NCBI RefSeq assembly: GCF_000585415.1
Contig: NZ_KK073876.1
Coordinates: 12,810-76,809 of the forward strand
Origin: Sphingomonas jaspsi DSM 18422
GTDB lineage: Bacteria; Pseudomonadota; Alphaproteobacteria; Sphingomonadales; Sphingomonadaceae
Length of the DNA: 64,000 bases
Reading direction: 5' to 3'
The notes under the pieces are model-generated. The model was given only the letters and a program-made list of their open reading frames with translations. It made no database searches and was not told the origin of the DNA. This document shows, piece after piece, positions 1 to 7,739 of the stretch. Position 1 is the first letter of the stretch, and every line of letters begins with the position of its first letter. A program made the translations under genes and the position numbers.

Positions 1-125
1 CCGGTTCTCCAGCCGCCCGTCGTTCAGCCGCCGCTGCCCAACCAGGGCCCGGTGGCGATCCCGCAGCCGCAGCAGCCCCCGGTACGGACCCCGGTTCTCC
101 AGCCGCCCGTCTTTCAGCCGCCGCT
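1..125 (+). repeat. 90-bp tandem coding repeat
   Basis: Bases 1-35 and 91-125 are identical except for one base, giving a 90-bp period that is in frame (30 codons). More copies probably lie upstream of the window. Confidence 0.8.
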
Positions 126-456
126 AAGACCGCGGCCGCCTCAGATCCGCGATCCGCACGACAAACTCGAGGTCGTCACAGTCCCGAGCAGACCAAACGA
201 TCGTCCGCTTATATCTTCCTACCTCGGCCGCGTGCCATCTGACGTCGTGGAAATCGATTCGTCTGAAGTCGATCGGCAATGCATGAACAGTGGGTTTGGG
301 AGGCGCTATCAGTTGAGTCCCGATGGCAAGCTTTGGGCGAAGGGACTTGCGCCAGTGGTACGCTCTCCAGACAAGATTGCTCGCGATGTGCCTGCCGCGA
401 CTAATCGCTCCGCCGAATGCACCATCGCTCGCCAAAGAAGGTGGAAAGCCCGTTGA
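1..456 (+). CDS. C-terminal part of a proline/glutamine-repeat protein (cut by window start)
   Basis: The reading frame is open from base 1, so the gene starts upstream and only its last 151 codons are seen. The visible N-terminal part is built of PVLQPPV-type proline/glutamine/valine repeats (30-residue unit). A non-repetitive tail of about 110 residues follows, with SSYLGRVPSDVVEID and two cysteines. A GTG at 52 could be read as a start but lies inside the repeat. Function is unknown. The repeat suggests an extended linker, possibly periplasmic, followed by a small C-terminal domain that I do not recognise. Confidence 0.55.
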   Translation, partial: PVLQPPVVQPPLPNQGPVAIPQPQQPPVRTPVLQPPVFQPPLRPRPPQIRDPHDKLEVVTVPSRPNDRPLISSYLGRVPSDVVEIDSSEVDRQCMNSGFGRRYQLSPDGKLWAKGLAPVVRSPDKIARDVPAATNRSAECTIARQRRWKAR

Positions 457-571
457 CGCGGCCGCCGTGCGATGTCTCGATTTGCATAATCACAGTCTGG
501 ATTTGCCGATGGTCTCAAATCACAATTGATCCCAATATAGAACTTCCAGCCATCGTCGCGCGGAGGATTTC

Positions 572-871
572 ATGTCAGGCAAGCTTCTTTTCATCACAGC
601 CGTCGCCGCATTAGCGGCGGCACCGGGATCGGCGAAACTGCCAATGCTCAACGCGACGTGCCCCGGCGGTAAGGAAATCCACGCCGACGCTGGGGGCCCC
701 GTTTTCATCAACGGCAAGCGAGCAGCATTGAAGCGGATTAACAACAATTTCTACGAAGCCACTGGGCAGGGAATTAAGCTGTCGATCAGCGTCAATCCAG
801 ACGGAAGCGCTACGGTCTCCTGGACCGGACGTAATCGCGCTAACGGCATGTGCTCGGTCAAGGGCGCCTAA
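572..871 (+). CDS. Small secreted protein of unknown function
   Basis: 99 codons starting at ATG after a GGAGG-like site (CGGAGGATTTC). Residues 1-21 form a signal peptide (MSGK, hydrophobic core, then AAPGSAK). The mature part has two cysteines (about residues 30 and 94) that could form a disulfide. It has a short beta-rich pattern (AALKRINNNFYEA, IKLSISVNPDGSATVSW). It stands alone and faces the DUF5681 gene. No family recognised. Confidence 0.6.
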   Translation: MSGKLLFITAVAALAAAPGSAKLPMLNATCPGGKEIHADAGGPVFINGKRAALKRINNNFYEATGQGIKLSISVNPDGSATVSWTGRNRANGMCSVKGA

Positions 872-1052
872 GCTCCTGCCGTTCGGACGGCGAGCACGCC
901 GATCAAGTTCATCCGGTTTGAAATAATTGCATGAGCGCAATTAAGGTCCGCTTTGGGACGTTTCCGACGTTCGCAGCGATCCTGAACGAATGGCCGGTTT
1001 CGGGTTGCGCGAGACTCGCCCGTATCGGCCGCGATGGGCGCTTAGCGGACCG
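872..1052. other. Convergent intergenic region, no gene seen
   Basis: About 180 bases between two convergent genes. Short overlapping frames here show no protein character. I see no clear terminator hairpin with a T run. Confidence 0.4.
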
Positions 1053-1622
1053 TCACCCGCGTACCGACCACCATTCCGGCCAATCGACCGTGTTGGGTTT
1101 ATGCGTCGCAGCCCACACTTCGCGCTGCTCATGGATCATAAGCTGACGATCTCCCAACCGCTTGAGAGCGGCCTCCACAAGCCACCCCTTCAGCCGATAT
1201 TCGGCATTGTCCGTATATTTGCGCAGTTTCACCGCCATCCCGAGCGCATCGAGCGAGCAACCCACCGAGCCGGGGCTGACCGACCTCCAGACAATCTTCG
1301 TGATCGTATCGGTCTCTTCCTGCCTGCCGCGCTTTGCCGTATCCAGCGCGGCCAGCGACGCTCGTGCCGCCGCCTGATCACCCTCCAGACCCTTCTTGGT
1401 CAGGTGGAGAAGGAACGCCTCTGCCGCCGTAATCCGTCGCTCCCGACCGTCTTCACGGATGGTCACCATTTGACCGAGCACATGGTCGTACGGCAGCTCC
1501 TTTCTGCGCGCCTTGGGTCTGCCTCTGGCATTGCCACTCACGCCTTTCCTGAACCGGGTCGAGCGCGGCGGATTGCGATAGCCGACCGCCGCCGGACCAT
1601 CTTCCTGTTCGGGATCAGCCAT
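1053..1622 (-). CDS. DUF5681 domain-containing protein
   Basis: 189 aa. The N-terminal segment GYRNPPRSTRFRKGVSGN followed by ARGRPK is the DUF5681 signature (Y.NPP..T.F.KG.SGN..GRPKG), a basic motif common in genes of mobile and phage-like regions. The rest is helical and charged (ITAAEAFLLHLTKKGLEGDQAAARASL). Function is unknown; nucleic-acid binding is an inference from the basic motif. Its ATG overlaps the stop of an upstream frame on the same strand (ATGGCTGA), which suggests translational coupling to a gene now cut by the IS element. Confidence 0.75.
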   Translation of the reverse strand: MADPEQEDGPAAVGYRNPPRSTRFRKGVSGNARGRPKARRKELPYDHVLGQMVTIREDGRERRITAAEAFLLHLTKKGLEGDQAAARASLAALDTAKRGRQEETDTITKIVWRSVSPGSVGCSLDALGMAVKLRKYTDNAEYRLKGWLVEAALKRLGDRQLMIHEQREVWAATHKPNTVDWPEWWSVRG

Positions 1623-1765
1623 GGATCGCTCTCCTTGGCCACTTCAGCTTCTCGGGTTCCAGCGTGTTGCGCTTGATGTCCTCGGCTTGCCTGCCGGTCA
1701 GCGTACGTCGCCCTGGTCGGCTTAGTCCGGCCTGTGCCGCCCAGGTCGCAAGCTTCATCCGCACA
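1615..1765 (-). pseudogene. 3' remnant of a gene cut by the IS6 element
   Basis: The last 50 codons of an open frame (about from PVRMKLATWAAQAGL to LKWPRRAIHG) sit directly before the DUF5681 start and overlap it by 8 bases. The frame continues upstream only inside the inverted repeat and end of the IS element (from 1766), so the original 5' part is missing. The content RPGRRTLTGRQAEDIKRN hints at a small DNA-binding-like protein, but no family is assigned. Confidence 0.45.
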
Positions 1766-2602
1766 GGTGCTGTCAGACTAACTCGCACTATTCTCCGATT
1801 GGATGCAGCTCGGCCTTTGAGGCGAGCGCCTAGCTCATGAGCTGCTGCCACTCGGCCAGGGCGGCCGAGCGGCGATGCTTGTAGGTCTGTCGGTCGATGA
1901 GGTGTCGTTCGGTGTTGAAGTGGTTGTGGACATTGGCATGAACCGAGGCGAACTTCTGTAAGGTCTTCATTCGTCGGAACCGCAGCATCGATCGCTCCCG
2001 TCGTCGGAACGAGAGGTGGCTGTTCTCCACCCGGTTGTTCGCCCAGCGTTCGACCTCCTGCCTGTCGGCATTCCCGAGCTCGCTCATCGCTGCCTTGTAG
2101 GAACGCAGGCCATCGGTGGTTACCGCTTCCGGCCGCCCGTATCGTTTCATCGCTTTCTTCATGAAGGTCATCGCCGCGGCCTTGTCGCGGGTCCTGGTCA
2201 GATAGCTCTCGAGGATCTCACCCTCGTGATCGACGGCCCGCCATAGGTAGTGTATCTCGCCGTTGATCTTCACGTACATCTCGTCGAGGTGCCATCGCCA
2301 CTGGCGGAAGCCGCGCATATGGCTCGCCCGCTGCCGGCGGATATCCGCGGCGAACATCGGGCCAAACCGGTTCCACCAGTAGCGCACGGTCTCGTAGCTG
2401 ATGTCGATCCCGCGCTCAGCCAGCAGGTCCTCGACGTTGCGCAGGCTCAGCGGGTATTTGACGTACAGCATCACCGCCAGGCGGATCACCTCGGGCGAGG
2501 TCTTGAAGTAACGGAAGGGTGAAGCAGGAACGCGGGAACGGGGCATATCCCCTCTCCTAATCAGCCATTCTTACCGGTTGGTGCATTTGTTCTGACAGAG
2601 CC
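1766..2602 (-). mobile_element. IS6-family insertion sequence, apparently intact
   Basis: About 837 bp bounded by imperfect inverted repeats. The right end is GGCTCTGTCAGAACAAATGC read on the minus strand from 2602. The left end is GGTGCTGTCAGACTAACTCG read on the plus strand from 1766. It carries one transposase gene. The flanking 8-mers (TCCGCACA left, CTCTCGAG right) do not match, so no target duplication is visible. This fits IS6-type replicative events with adjacent deletion. It abuts the truncated second IS6 copy exactly at 2603. Confidence 0.8.
1830..2546 (-). CDS. IS6-family transposase (DDE)
   Basis: 238 aa, the usual length for the IS6/IS26 family. It starts MPRSRVPASPFRYFKTSPEV with an N-terminal helix-turn-helix region (SLRNVEDLLAERGIDISYETVRYW). 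The DDE triad is visible: D in WHLDEMYVK, D in VTTDGLRSY and E in NRVENSHLSFRRRER. No frameshift or stop, so it is probably active. It lies inside the IS ends at 1766 and 2602. Confidence 0.93.
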   Translation of the reverse strand: MPRSRVPASPFRYFKTSPEVIRLAVMLYVKYPLSLRNVEDLLAERGIDISYETVRYWWNRFGPMFAADIRRQRASHMRGFRQWRWHLDEMYVKINGEIHYLWRAVDHEGEILESYLTRTRDKAAAMTFMKKAMKRYGRPEAVTTDGLRSYKAAMSELGNADRQEVERWANNRVENSHLSFRRRERSMLRFRRMKTLQKFASVHANVHNHFNTERHLIDRQTYKHRRSAALAEWQQLMS

Positions 2603-2943
2603 CTCTCGAGGATCTCACCCTCGTGATCGACGGCCCGCCAAAGCTAGTGCATCTCGCCGTTGATCTTCACGACCATCTCGTCGAGGTGCCAGCGCCACTG
2701 GCGCAAGCCGCGCATATGGCTCGCCCGCTGCCGGCGGATATCCGCGGCGATCATCGTGCCGAACCAGTTCCACCAATAGCGCATGGTCTCATGGGCAATG
2801 TCGATCACACGTTCGTGCAGCAGGTCTTCGACGTTCCTTAAGGACAGTGGGTATTTCACATACATCATCACCGCCAGGCGGATCACCTCCGGCGAGGTCT
2901 TGAAGTAGCGAAACGGCGAGGCAGGAACGCGGGAACGAGGCAT
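2603..2943 (-). pseudogene. IS6 transposase fragment, truncated and with a nonsense codon
   Basis: It starts MPRSRVPASPFRYFKTSPEV like the intact copy and shares most of its first 98 residues, with changes such as HERVIDIAHETMRYWW. The codon for the Tyr in the intact GEIHYLWRAVDHEG is TAG here, so the product stops after MVVKINGEMH. The frame then runs on as LWRAVDHEGEILE to the junction at 2603. Both the stop and the loss of the last two DDE residues make it inactive. Confidence 0.88.
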
Positions 2944-2999
2944 GCCCCTTGCCCTACGCAGCGATCCTTACCAGACGGTACATTTGCTTTGACAGTGCC
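2603..2999 (-). mobile_element. Truncated second IS6-family copy
   Basis: The right end keeps an inverted repeat (GGCACTGTCAAAGCAAATGT on the minus strand from 2999). The left part is lost where the first IS6 element begins. The sequence from 2603 matches the other copy from about 2211, so it is a related but not identical IS6 element interrupted within its transposase gene. Confidence 0.8.
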
Positions 3000-3072
3000 C
3001 TTTCGCAACACCAGCGAAACAATATCGCCAATTACGGGGATGACGCACCTGTCACCGTAATTCCACTTTGTT

Positions 3073-3480
3073 CTAGGCCGCTTCCAACGTCATATCACGA
3101 CATACAATCGCAGCCTCGCAACCATCGCTGGGCTCGATGTAAGCAGCCATGAGAACCCCCTTCGAGATATCGCTCAAATATTGATTAAACGAATTCTCGC
3201 AAAGGTAACTTCCAGAATCACTTGAACTGCTTGCAAATTCAATAACCGACCGCAATTCATCAGAATCAAAGCCAGCTCCTTTGTATATAACCAGTCTTGA
3301 AACAATATTATCGAATTTAACATCGATAATTCTAAAGACCTTGCAATCAAAAAACTTTAGATCAAAAAATCGTCCGTCAGACGCCTTGAAAGAAAAAACA
3401 ATAAGCGAAGGACTTTCGGAAATATCTACCTTCAGTAACAGGAAATCATGCAATGACGGAATTTCATCAGATTTTTTCAT
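3073..3480 (-). CDS. Probable immunity protein for the upstream RHS toxin tip
   Basis: 135 aa from the ATG at 3480, which has AAGG five bases upstream. An ATG at 3492 would add MKAA. It lies directly downstream of the RHS tip on the same strand, the standard position for an immunity gene. It is far richer in A and T than everything around it and uses AT-ending codons, a sign of recent transfer. The protein is acidic, with no signal peptide or membrane segment (KKSDEIPSLHDFLLLKVDIS at the N-terminus, then DLKFFDCKVFRIIDVKFDN), as expected for a cytosolic immunity protein. No named family recognised; the role is inferred from context. Confidence 0.65.
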   Translation of the reverse strand: MKKSDEIPSLHDFLLLKVDISESPSLIVFSFKASDGRFFDLKFFDCKVFRIIDVKFDNIVSRLVIYKGAGFDSDELRSVIEFASSSSDSGSYLCENSFNQYLSDISKGVLMAAYIEPSDGCEAAIVCRDMTLEAA

Positions 3481-3503
3481 GGCAGCCTTCATAGGTATTT
3501 TGC

Positions 3504-4547
3504 TTAGGGGGCATTCGGCTTTCTAGGAGGCTTAGGCGGATCAATAGGTCGTCCTATAGGGTCACGGATTGGCCTGCCATCGGGGCCGCGAGTCCAACCA
3601 TGCTCATGCGGAACTCCTTGACCGTGGTCGTGGTCAAAATCAACATCCCGGACGGGCTTCCCATCTGGACCATAGGTCCGCTCTTGCCCGCTTCCCGGAT
3701 TCTTGTAGGTCGATCCTGGGTCACCCTCATTCGGGGTCTTACTAGGCCGCTGGCCTGCAGGATTTGAACCTGGCTGTTGAGGTTTCGGAGTAGCTGGTTT
3801 GAGGGCATCACGGATTGCCCTCAATGCAGGACCGACAAGGCGGCAACCAAATACACAACTCACTACCGCACCTGTGGTAAGCACAGCAGCCTTACGCGCA
3901 GCGGGGTCTCCAGGGTGTTCTCGCTCATCCGCCTCGATACCAGCCAATCCTTGCAAACTGACCTGAGCTGACTCAAGTCCCGTCGGGTCGGCCCTATCCA
4001 CCGGATCGTTTGCGACGTAAGCATACAGGTTGACTTGATCCTCATACCCTATCGGATCGGTCTGCAGGAACCGACCTAGCGTCGGTGAGTAGATGCGGGC
4101 CTTGTAGTGGTACATGCCGAGTTCGGGCAGCCAGGCCTGGCCGGTGTACTGGAACCGGCCCTGGTTGGACGCGCCGGGGATGCCGTACTCGTCATAGCTG
4201 TTGATGGCCCGGCTGGTGCCATTGTCGTAGATCATGCCGACGATGCTGCCTCGCTCGTCGGTCATCAGGTATGTGCGGTTGGCCGCGCCGATCGCGGCGC
4301 CGTCATACTGCACCATCGGATCGTCGGCATTGTCGGAGTGGACGTAGCGACGCGCCATCGTGCCCGCCGCGTCATATTCGGCGACCAGCTCGTCGCCGTC
4401 GTAGAGGAACCGCGTGTCGGTGGTGGGCCCGGTCACTCTCGACAGCCGGCCCATCGGGTCCCAGGTGAGCCCTGCGGTCTTGGCCCCGCTCGCGCCCACC
4501 AGCCTGTTCTCGATGTCGTAGACGAACGTACTGCTACCATCGGTAAT
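3504..4547 (-). CDS. Orphan RHS-repeat C-terminal tip with putative toxin domain (5'-truncated)
   Basis: About 347 codons of RHS sequence. YD-type repeats come first ([44 protein letters not shown]). Next is the RHS core end ([20 protein letters not shown] then [16 protein letters not shown] and DPTGL). After DPTGL a variable tip begins, with a short hydrophobic stretch ([20 protein letters not shown]), a Pro/Gly linker and a His/Asp-rich end ([18 protein letters not shown], then [18 protein letters not shown]). The tip resembles a metal-binding nuclease-type toxin, but its family is not certain. RHS homology stops at about 4547 against a palindromic repeat. The frame continues only as non-RHS sequence into the tRNA, so the native start and N-terminal RHS barrel are missing. 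Confidence 0.75.
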   Translation of the reverse strand: MTDGSSTFVYDIENRLVGASGAKTAGLTWDPMGRLSRVTGPTTDTRFLYDGDELVAEYDAAGTMARRYVHSDNADDPMVQYDGAAIGAANRTYLMTDERGSIVGMIYDNGTSRAINSYDEYGIPGASNQGRFQYTGQAWLPELGMYHYKARIYSPTLGRFLQTDPIGYEDQVNLYAYVANDPVDRADPTGLESAQVSLQGLAGIEADEREHPGDPAARKAAVLTTGAVVSCVFGCRLVGPALRAIRDALKPATPKPQQPGSNPAGQRPSKTPNEGDPGSTYKNPGSGQERTYGPDGKPVRDVDFDHDHGQGVPHEHGWTRGPDGRPIRDPIGRPIDPPKPPRKPNAP

Positions 4548-4718
4548 CCCTGTTTTGGGGCCGAATTTGACGAAAATTCCCTGTTTGCAGGGAAAGGGTA
4601 CCGAGTGCATCGCCTGCAGAGAATGGGCTCGGGCGCGGTCGGCAAATTGGCCCTGAATTCTCCAGATACTGATGGGCGCAATGACCGAAAGGCCGAAATT
4701 CGTCCCTGTTTGCGGGGG
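4547..4718. repeat. Short palindromic CCCTGTTT repeats at the RHS break point
   Basis: Three related units: TCCCTGTTTTGGGGCCGAAT at 4547, the perfect palindrome TTCCCTG-TTTG-CAGGGAA at 4577-4594, and GGCCGAAATTCGTCCCTGTT at 4691 followed by TGCGGGGGG. The units share a GGCCGAA(A)TT...CCCTGTTTG core. They fill the space between the RHS fragment and the tRNA. They look like dispersed intergenic repeats, not coding sequence. Confidence 0.6.
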
Positions 4719-4762
4719 GTTGGGTGGGCAGCTTCCGGCCGGAGAATAGTGCGGGAACTGCG

Positions 4763-4852
<90 letters not shown>

Positions 4853-4974
4853 GCAAGAGTGAAGGACGCTGGTCCGGCGGAGCGCCGGGAAGGTCGGGGG
4901 CGGCCTCTAGCAGCGCCGCGCGAGGATGCAAAGAGATTCTGCAACGCGCGGCCCCCAATTGCGTTGAGCGGGTC

Positions 4975-5655
4975 ATGAAGGCCATCGTCATCGGCGCCTC
5001 GGGCGGCATCGGCAGCGCGCTGGCCGACGCGCTGGAGGCGCGTGGCACATCGGTCGTCCGTCTCTCGCGGTCCAGCGAACCGAGGCTCGACCTTGACGAT
5101 GAGGCCGGCATCGCGTCGGCGACCGCCCATCTCGCATCGCACGGACCCTTCGACCTCGTCCTGATCGCCACGGGCCTGCTTCACGGCGGCGGCGTCGAGC
5201 CCGAAAAGAGCCTGCGCGCGATCCGCGGCGATACGCTCGACCGCTATTTCCGGGTCAATGCCACCGGACCCGCACTTCTCTTCCGTCACTTCCTGCCCCT
5301 GCTGCGCCGCGACGGGCGATCGGTGATGGCTGCGCTGTCGGCGCGGGTCGGATCGATCGAAGACAACCGGTTGGGCGGCTGGGTCGGCTATCGCGCGTCG
5401 AAGGCGGCGCTGAACCAGGTCATCCGGACCTTGTCGATCGAACTGGCGCGCACAATGCCCGATGCCATTCTGGTCGGCCTGCATCCGGGCACGGTCGACA
5501 CAGCGCTCAGCCAACCGTTCCAGCGCAATGTCGCGCCCGGGAAGCTGTTCACGCCGGCGCGCAGCGCCGAAGCGCTGCTGGGCGTCATCGACGGTTTGAG
5601 CGTTGCCGACAGCGGGCAGGTTTTCGACTGGAAGGGGGAGCGAATCCCGGCTTGA
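4975..5655 (+). CDS. Short-chain dehydrogenase/reductase (C-factor-like)
   Basis: 226 aa from the ATG at 4975; the longer open frame runs antisense through the tRNA and is not coding. The classical SDR Rossmann motif GASGGIGSA is at residues 8-16. The catalytic YRASK lies in the GWVGYRASKAALNQVIRTL segment. PGTVDT is in the C-terminal part. Short SDRs of this kind resemble C-factor/CsgA-type proteins; the substrate cannot be told. It stands alone, with hspQ 40 bases downstream on the same strand. Confidence 0.85.
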   Translation: MKAIVIGASGGIGSALADALEARGTSVVRLSRSSEPRLDLDDEAGIASATAHLASHGPFDLVLIATGLLHGGGVEPEKSLRAIRGDTLDRYFRVNATGPALLFRHFLPLLRRDGRSVMAALSARVGSIEDNRLGGWVGYRASKAALNQVIRTLSIELARTMPDAILVGLHPGTVDTALSQPFQRNVAPGKLFTPARSAEALLGVIDGLSVADSGQVFDWKGERIPA

Positions 5656-5695
5656 AGCGCTTGCGTGTTGTCGCCAGCCTATTACATTGGAACCC

Positions 5696-6079
5696 ATGAA
5701 GATCGTCGAAGTGTCCAAGTCCGTCACCTCCCTGCCCCCGCGCGCCGCCCTCGCCATGCCGCTGGCCCGCTACGGGATCGGCGATGTGGTGCGTCACCGG
5801 CTGCTCGACTTTCGCGGCGTGATCTTCGACGTCGATCCTGAATTCGCCAACAGCGACGAATGGTATGAGGCGATCCCGGCCGACATGCGCCCGGCCAAGG
5901 ACCAGCCCTTCTACCACCTGCTCGCCGAAAATTCGGACAGCAGCTACGTCGCCTACGTCAGCCAGCAGAATCTGGTGCTCGACGAGGAAGGCGAGCCGGT
6001 CGACCATCCCGCCATCGGCACCATGTTCGACGGCTTCGATGGCGAACGCTACACGCTGAAGCGCGAGCACCGCCACTAA
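5696..6079 (+). CDS. hspQ: Heat shock protein HspQ (YccV-like, hemimethylated-DNA-binding fold)
   Basis: 127 aa from the ATG at 5696. The signature is ARYGIGDVVRHRLLDFRGVI then FDVDPEF, and later DQPFYHLLAENSDSSYVAYV and SQQNLV. These are hallmarks of the HspQ/YccV family: small cytosolic proteins that in enterobacteria bind hemimethylated DNA in vitro and act as a specificity factor for Lon protease. The upstream ATG-less frame extension (from 5603) overlaps the SDR and was rejected. Confidence 0.92.
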   Translation: MKIVEVSKSVTSLPPRAALAMPLARYGIGDVVRHRLLDFRGVIFDVDPEFANSDEWYEAIPADMRPAKDQPFYHLLAENSDSSYVAYVSQQNLVLDEEGEPVDHPAIGTMFDGFDGERYTLKREHRH

Positions 6080-6104
6080 GTCGGCATTTTTCCGCCACTG
6101 GCGG

Positions 6105-6132
6105 TTGACAGAATCACCCCCCTCCCATAGGC
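6105..6132 (+). promoter_or_regulatory. Candidate sigma-70-type promoter of rplU-rpmA
   Basis: A perfect TTGACA at 6105-6110 is followed after 16 bases by ATAGGC (6127-6132), a weak -10. It lies about 90 bases before rplU, in the only gap upstream of the operon. A CCGCC-ACT-GGCGG hairpin precedes it. Confidence 0.4.
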
Positions 6133-6219
6133 GACCTCATTCCCGCGCGAGGCTAAGACGCCACGCGGCGTTAACACTTGCGCGGATAAAAGAGATTCTG
6201 ACGAAAGAAGATTAGGCCC

Positions 6220-6696
6220 ATGTTCGCTATCGTGCGCACGGGCGGCAAGCAGTATCGCGTTGCCCCCGGAGACAAGATCGTCGTTGAAAAGCTGGCTGGT
6301 GAAGCCGGCGACAGCATCGACCTCACTGACATCCTGCTGGCCGGCGAAGGCTCGAGCCTTCAGTCGACCGCGGGCCTGATCGTCGGCGCCAAGATCGTCG
6401 CCCAGGCGAAGGGCGAAAAGGTCACCGTCTTCAAGAAGCGTCGCCGCCACAACTATCGCCGCAAGGCGGGTCACCGCCAACAGCACACGATCCTCGAGAT
6501 CGTGAGCATCGGCGGCAAGAAGGCCGAGAAGAAGGCCGCTCCGGCCAAGGCTGAAAAGGCTGACGCTGCGCCTGCGAAGGAAGCGGCTCCGAAGAAGGAA
6601 GCCGCGCCCAAGGCGGAAAAGTCGACAAAGGATGCTGCACCTGCTAAGGCCGCGGCGAAGAAGGCGGCTCCGAAGGTCGCCGCCAAGAAGAAGTAA
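6220..6696 (+). CDS. rplU: 50S ribosomal protein L21 with Lys/Ala-rich C-terminal extension
   Basis: 158 aa. Residues 1-103 are a typical L21 ([40 protein letters not shown]). The remaining ~55 residues are a low-complexity [24 protein letters not shown] tail, absent from standard L21 of about 103 residues. Such tails are basic, probably disordered, and known in other alphaproteobacterial L21 proteins. It forms an operon with rpmA 10 bases downstream. Role: binds 23S rRNA in the large subunit. Confidence 0.97.
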   Translation: MFAIVRTGGKQYRVAPGDKIVVEKLAGEAGDSIDLTDILLAGEGSSLQSTAGLIVGAKIVAQAKGEKVTVFKKRRRHNYRRKAGHRQQHTILEIVSIGGKKAEKKAAPAKAEKADAAPAKEAAPKKEAAPKAEKSTKDAAPAKAAAKKAAPKVAAKKK

Positions 6697-6706
6697 GAGC
6701 TAGAAA

Positions 6707-6979
6707 ATGGCACATAAGAAAGCTGGCGGCTCGTCGCGTAACGGCCGCGATTCGGAATCGAAGCGCCTTGGCGTGAAAAAGTTCGGCGGCGAAGTCGTTC
6801 GCGGCGGAAACATCATCGTGCGTCAGCGCGGCACGCGCTGGTACCCGGGGACGAACGTCGGCCTGGGCAAGGATCATACCCTTTTTGCGCTTACGGACGG
6901 TCGCGTCTGTTTCCGCGACGGCAAGCTTGGTCGCAAATACGTGCACGTAGACGCGATTATGCCGGAGGCGGCGGAATAA
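6707..6979 (+). CDS. rpmA: 50S ribosomal protein L27
   Basis: 90 aa, full length. It begins [20 protein letters not shown], the conserved N-terminal tail that reaches the peptidyl-transferase centre, followed by [20 protein letters not shown] and [20 protein letters not shown]. It follows rplU by 10 bases with AAGAGC before the ATG. No N-terminal cleavage extension of the Firmicute type. Confidence 0.98.
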   Translation: MAHKKAGGSSRNGRDSESKRLGVKKFGGEVVRGGNIIVRQRGTRWYPGTNVGLGKDHTLFALTDGRVCFRDGKLGRKYVHVDAIMPEAAE

Positions 6980-7048
6980 GCGGGATCGGTCGATAAAGGG
7001 CCGCTCCCGGGAGGGGGCAGCCCAGATCGAGACTCGAAAAAGGTCTCG

Positions 7049-7090
7049 AAAAGGGAGAAGAGGGAAGCCCCCTCTCCTCCCTTTTCTTTT
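7049..7090 (+). terminator. Rho-independent terminator after rpmA
   Basis: The inverted repeat AAAAGGGAG (7049-7057) / CTCCCTTTT (7077-7085) is extended inward by AGAGGG/CCCTCT and followed by CTTTT. It lies 70 bases after the rpmA stop and closes the rplU-rpmA operon. Confidence 0.7.
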
Positions 7091-7187
7091 GTCCCGGGCG
7101 GACGAAGCGAAAGTCGAGGCGTCAAAATCTTCTCCCGAAACTGAAACATGGGGCTCCTACCGGCCGCCCCGAAGGAGAAGGACGTAC

Positions 7188-7739
7188 ATGATGTTCGCTC
7201 GCACCGAACGCTTGCTGTTGAGACCCGGCTGGGGCGAAGACGCCCACCAGCTGGCCCGCGCCATCGCCGACGAACAGATCGTCCGCAACCTGGCGACGGC
7301 GCCCTGGCCCTACGCGCTGCAGGATGCCGAAGCCTTCCTCGCCACCCCGCGCGACCCGGCGATGCCCAGCTTCCTGATCACCGAACGCACCGACGCCGCG
7401 CCGCGCCTGATCGGCGCCTGCGGCCTGTCGCGCCGCCCGTCGGGCGCCGTCGAACTCGGCTATTGGATCGCCCGCCCCTTCTGGAACCAGGGTTTCGCGA
7501 CCGAAGCCGGCCGCGCGCTGGTCGAAATCGCCTGCACGCTCAAGCTGCCGCGCCTCGAAGCGTCGCACTTCGTCGACAATCCGGCGTCGGGCCGCGTGCT
7601 CGAAAAGCTCGGCTTCATCGCGACCGGCATGATGGCCCCGCGCCGTAGCTGCGCGCGCGCCGAGGAAGCGATGACGCGGATCTACCGCCTGTCGCTCACC
7701 AACCGCGACTGCTGCGACCCGCAGCCGCTGGCGGCTTAA
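7188..7739 (+). CDS. GNAT-family N-acetyltransferase (RimJ/RimL type)
   Basis: 183 aa from the ATG at 7188, preceded by AAGGAGAAGGA. The next codon is also ATG. It opens TERLLLRPGWGEDAHQLARA, the usual RimJ-like start. The acetyl-CoA region follows as ELGYWIARPFWNQGFATEAG and the C-terminal VDNPASGRVLEKLGFIATG. Substrate unknown (ribosomal protein or small-molecule amine). It is convergent with the next gene and their stops overlap (TTAA at 7736-7739). Confidence 0.88.
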   Translation: MMFARTERLLLRPGWGEDAHQLARAIADEQIVRNLATAPWPYALQDAEAFLATPRDPAMPSFLITERTDAAPRLIGACGLSRRPSGAVELGYWIARPFWNQGFATEAGRALVEIACTLKLPRLEASHFVDNPASGRVLEKLGFIATGMMAPRRSCARAEEAMTRIYRLSLTNRDCCDPQPLAA

